This document shows, piece by piece, positions 63,411 through 64,000 of a DNA stretch of 64,000 bases. The notes below the pieces were generated by a model. That model saw nothing but the letters and a program-made list of their open reading frames with translations. It was not told the DNA's origin and ran no database searches. Source of the DNA: Nocardioides marmorisolisilvae (GTDB taxonomy: Bacteria; Actinomycetota; Actinomycetes; Propionibacteriales; Nocardioidaceae); the NCBI RefSeq assembly GCF_031656915.1, contig NZ_CP134227.1, positions 1,612,001 through 1,676,000 of the forward strand, given 5' to 3'. Made by a program: the position numbers and the translations under genes. The stretch's first letter is position 1; every line of letters begins with the position of its first letter.

Positions 63411-64000
63411 ATGAGGCGCCATCGAGCAGCACGTTCAGACAGCGATCAGACCTGTAAGAACGGACACGCCGTCCCTTCCGGCGCGCGCTTCTGTGCGATC
63501 TGCGGCAGCGAGGTCACGACACCGGAGACAACAGCGGAGCCGACCACAGTTGCACCGCCGATCCTCGAGGACCCGCCCACCAGATCTCGTCGATGGTGGA
63601 GGCCGTGGGCGATCGTCGTCGTCCTCGCAGTGCTCGGCACTGCTGTCTACTGGTTCGGCCTGCGCACGACGGACGAGGAGCGGTACGTCGATGCCCTGAA
63701 GGCGCAGCACCTCTATGTCCAGTTCGGGACTCGCGAGGCAGCCGTCACCCAAGGTCGGGCCTTCTGCGCCAAGCTGGACGCTGGCCAGGAACCGGTCGGT
63801 TACCGGAGCCAGCAGGTCGCGGTGAAGGAACTGTGCCCCGCGTTCGCCAAGGGGTTCACCGTCGTGCCGACCCCGGCCGAGCTCCAGAGTCAGTTCGCCT
63901 CCGAGCTGCGCGACAAGGGGCTCGGAGGGAAGTTCGCGAGCGATGTGGCCGCGGCGGCCTTCGCGAAGCGGACCTGCAGCCGACTCGATGCAGGCGGAGC
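63411..64000 (+). CDS. Zinc-ribbon membrane protein with DUF732-like repeats (3' truncated)
   Basis: The gene runs off the end of the window; 196 codons are visible. The N-terminus is a zinc ribbon (TCKNGHAVPSGARFCAICGS). A Thr/Pro-rich linker and one membrane helix (WAIVVVLAVLGTAVYWFGL) follow. The extracytoplasmic part begins with two similar units. One has EERYVDALKAQHLYVQFG and AFCAKLDAGQEPVGY. The second has QFASELRDKGLGGKFAS and TCSRLDAGG, each with the conserved Cys of DUF732-type mycobacterial/actinobacterial domains. Function unknown. The ATG at 63411 has no clear ribosome-binding site, so the start is provisional. Confidence 0.75.
   Translation, partial: MRRHRAARSDSDQTCKNGHAVPSGARFCAICGSEVTTPETTAEPTTVAPPILEDPPTRSRRWWRPWAIVVVLAVLGTAVYWFGLRTTDEERYVDALKAQHLYVQFGTREAAVTQGRAFCAKLDAGQEPVGYRSQQVAVKELCPAFAKGFTVVPTPAELQSQFASELRDKGLGGKFASDVAAAAFAKRTCSRLDAGG

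Overview
The window is high-GC DNA packed with genes on both strands. GTG starts, leaderless starts and short overlaps are frequent. Gene content (three-subunit succinate dehydrogenase, monomeric isocitrate dehydrogenase, furA-katG, DUF222/HNH protein, DUF3017, PerM-like protein, FdxA) points to an actinobacterium. A Nocardioides-like member of the Nocardioidaceae is my best guess; this rests on style and gene content, not on a search. The order pcrA, M23 peptidase, sucC, sucD, then perM-purN-purH matches, from memory, the mycobacterial uvrD1 to purH neighbourhood.

Layout. 1-3150: end of sdhC, then sdhA and sdhB. 3179-11402: accessory single genes: CAP-like secreted protein, 2'-5' RNA ligase-like protein, trpS, an ECF sigma factor with a membrane partner, a double GNAT protein, a GH5 endoglycoceramidase-like enzyme and an MFS exporter. 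11452-16625: monomeric icd and the furA-katG peroxide-defence pair. 16803-22625: mdh facing folD, purH, purN and perM; a ZTP (pfl) riboswitch sits in front of purH. 22692-28799: a sigma-like protein fused to a membrane sensor and coupled to kynureninase, then sucCD and a B12-binding protein. 29032-37947: M23 peptidase, pcrA, small membrane proteins, an FAD oxidoreductase, a NERD protein and a crotonase-fold protein. 37986-39589: regulator plus FdxA ferredoxin, divergent from a hemerythrin gene across a perfect 18-bp inverted repeat. 39607-52485: an SNF2 helicase overlapping a RecB-like nuclease, HD protein, DUF4031, histidine kinase, NUDIX, Ski2-like helicase, a XRE-cupin regulator divergent from a His-rich methyltransferase, and a DksA-type zinc protein. 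52482-56646: small-molecule enzymes and a DUF222-HNH protein behind an SOS-box-like site.

56906-62415 is the most unusual locus. Three overlapping minus-strand genes encode a YbjN/TY-Chap-like protein, a PD-(D/E)XK nuclease (apparently frameshifted near its N-terminus) and a NERD-UvrD helicase. A coupled pair of PafBC-like WYL regulators is divergent from them. It looks like a nucleic-acid-targeting stress or defence module. The window ends with a DUF4352 lipoprotein and a truncated zinc-ribbon membrane protein.

Central carbon metabolism is well represented: Sdh, Mdh, Icd and SucCD cover four TCA-cycle steps, and FolD-PurN-PurH links one-carbon metabolism to purine synthesis. A recurring oddity is 15-bp tandem repeats, each encoding a pentapeptide, inside four unrelated proteins.
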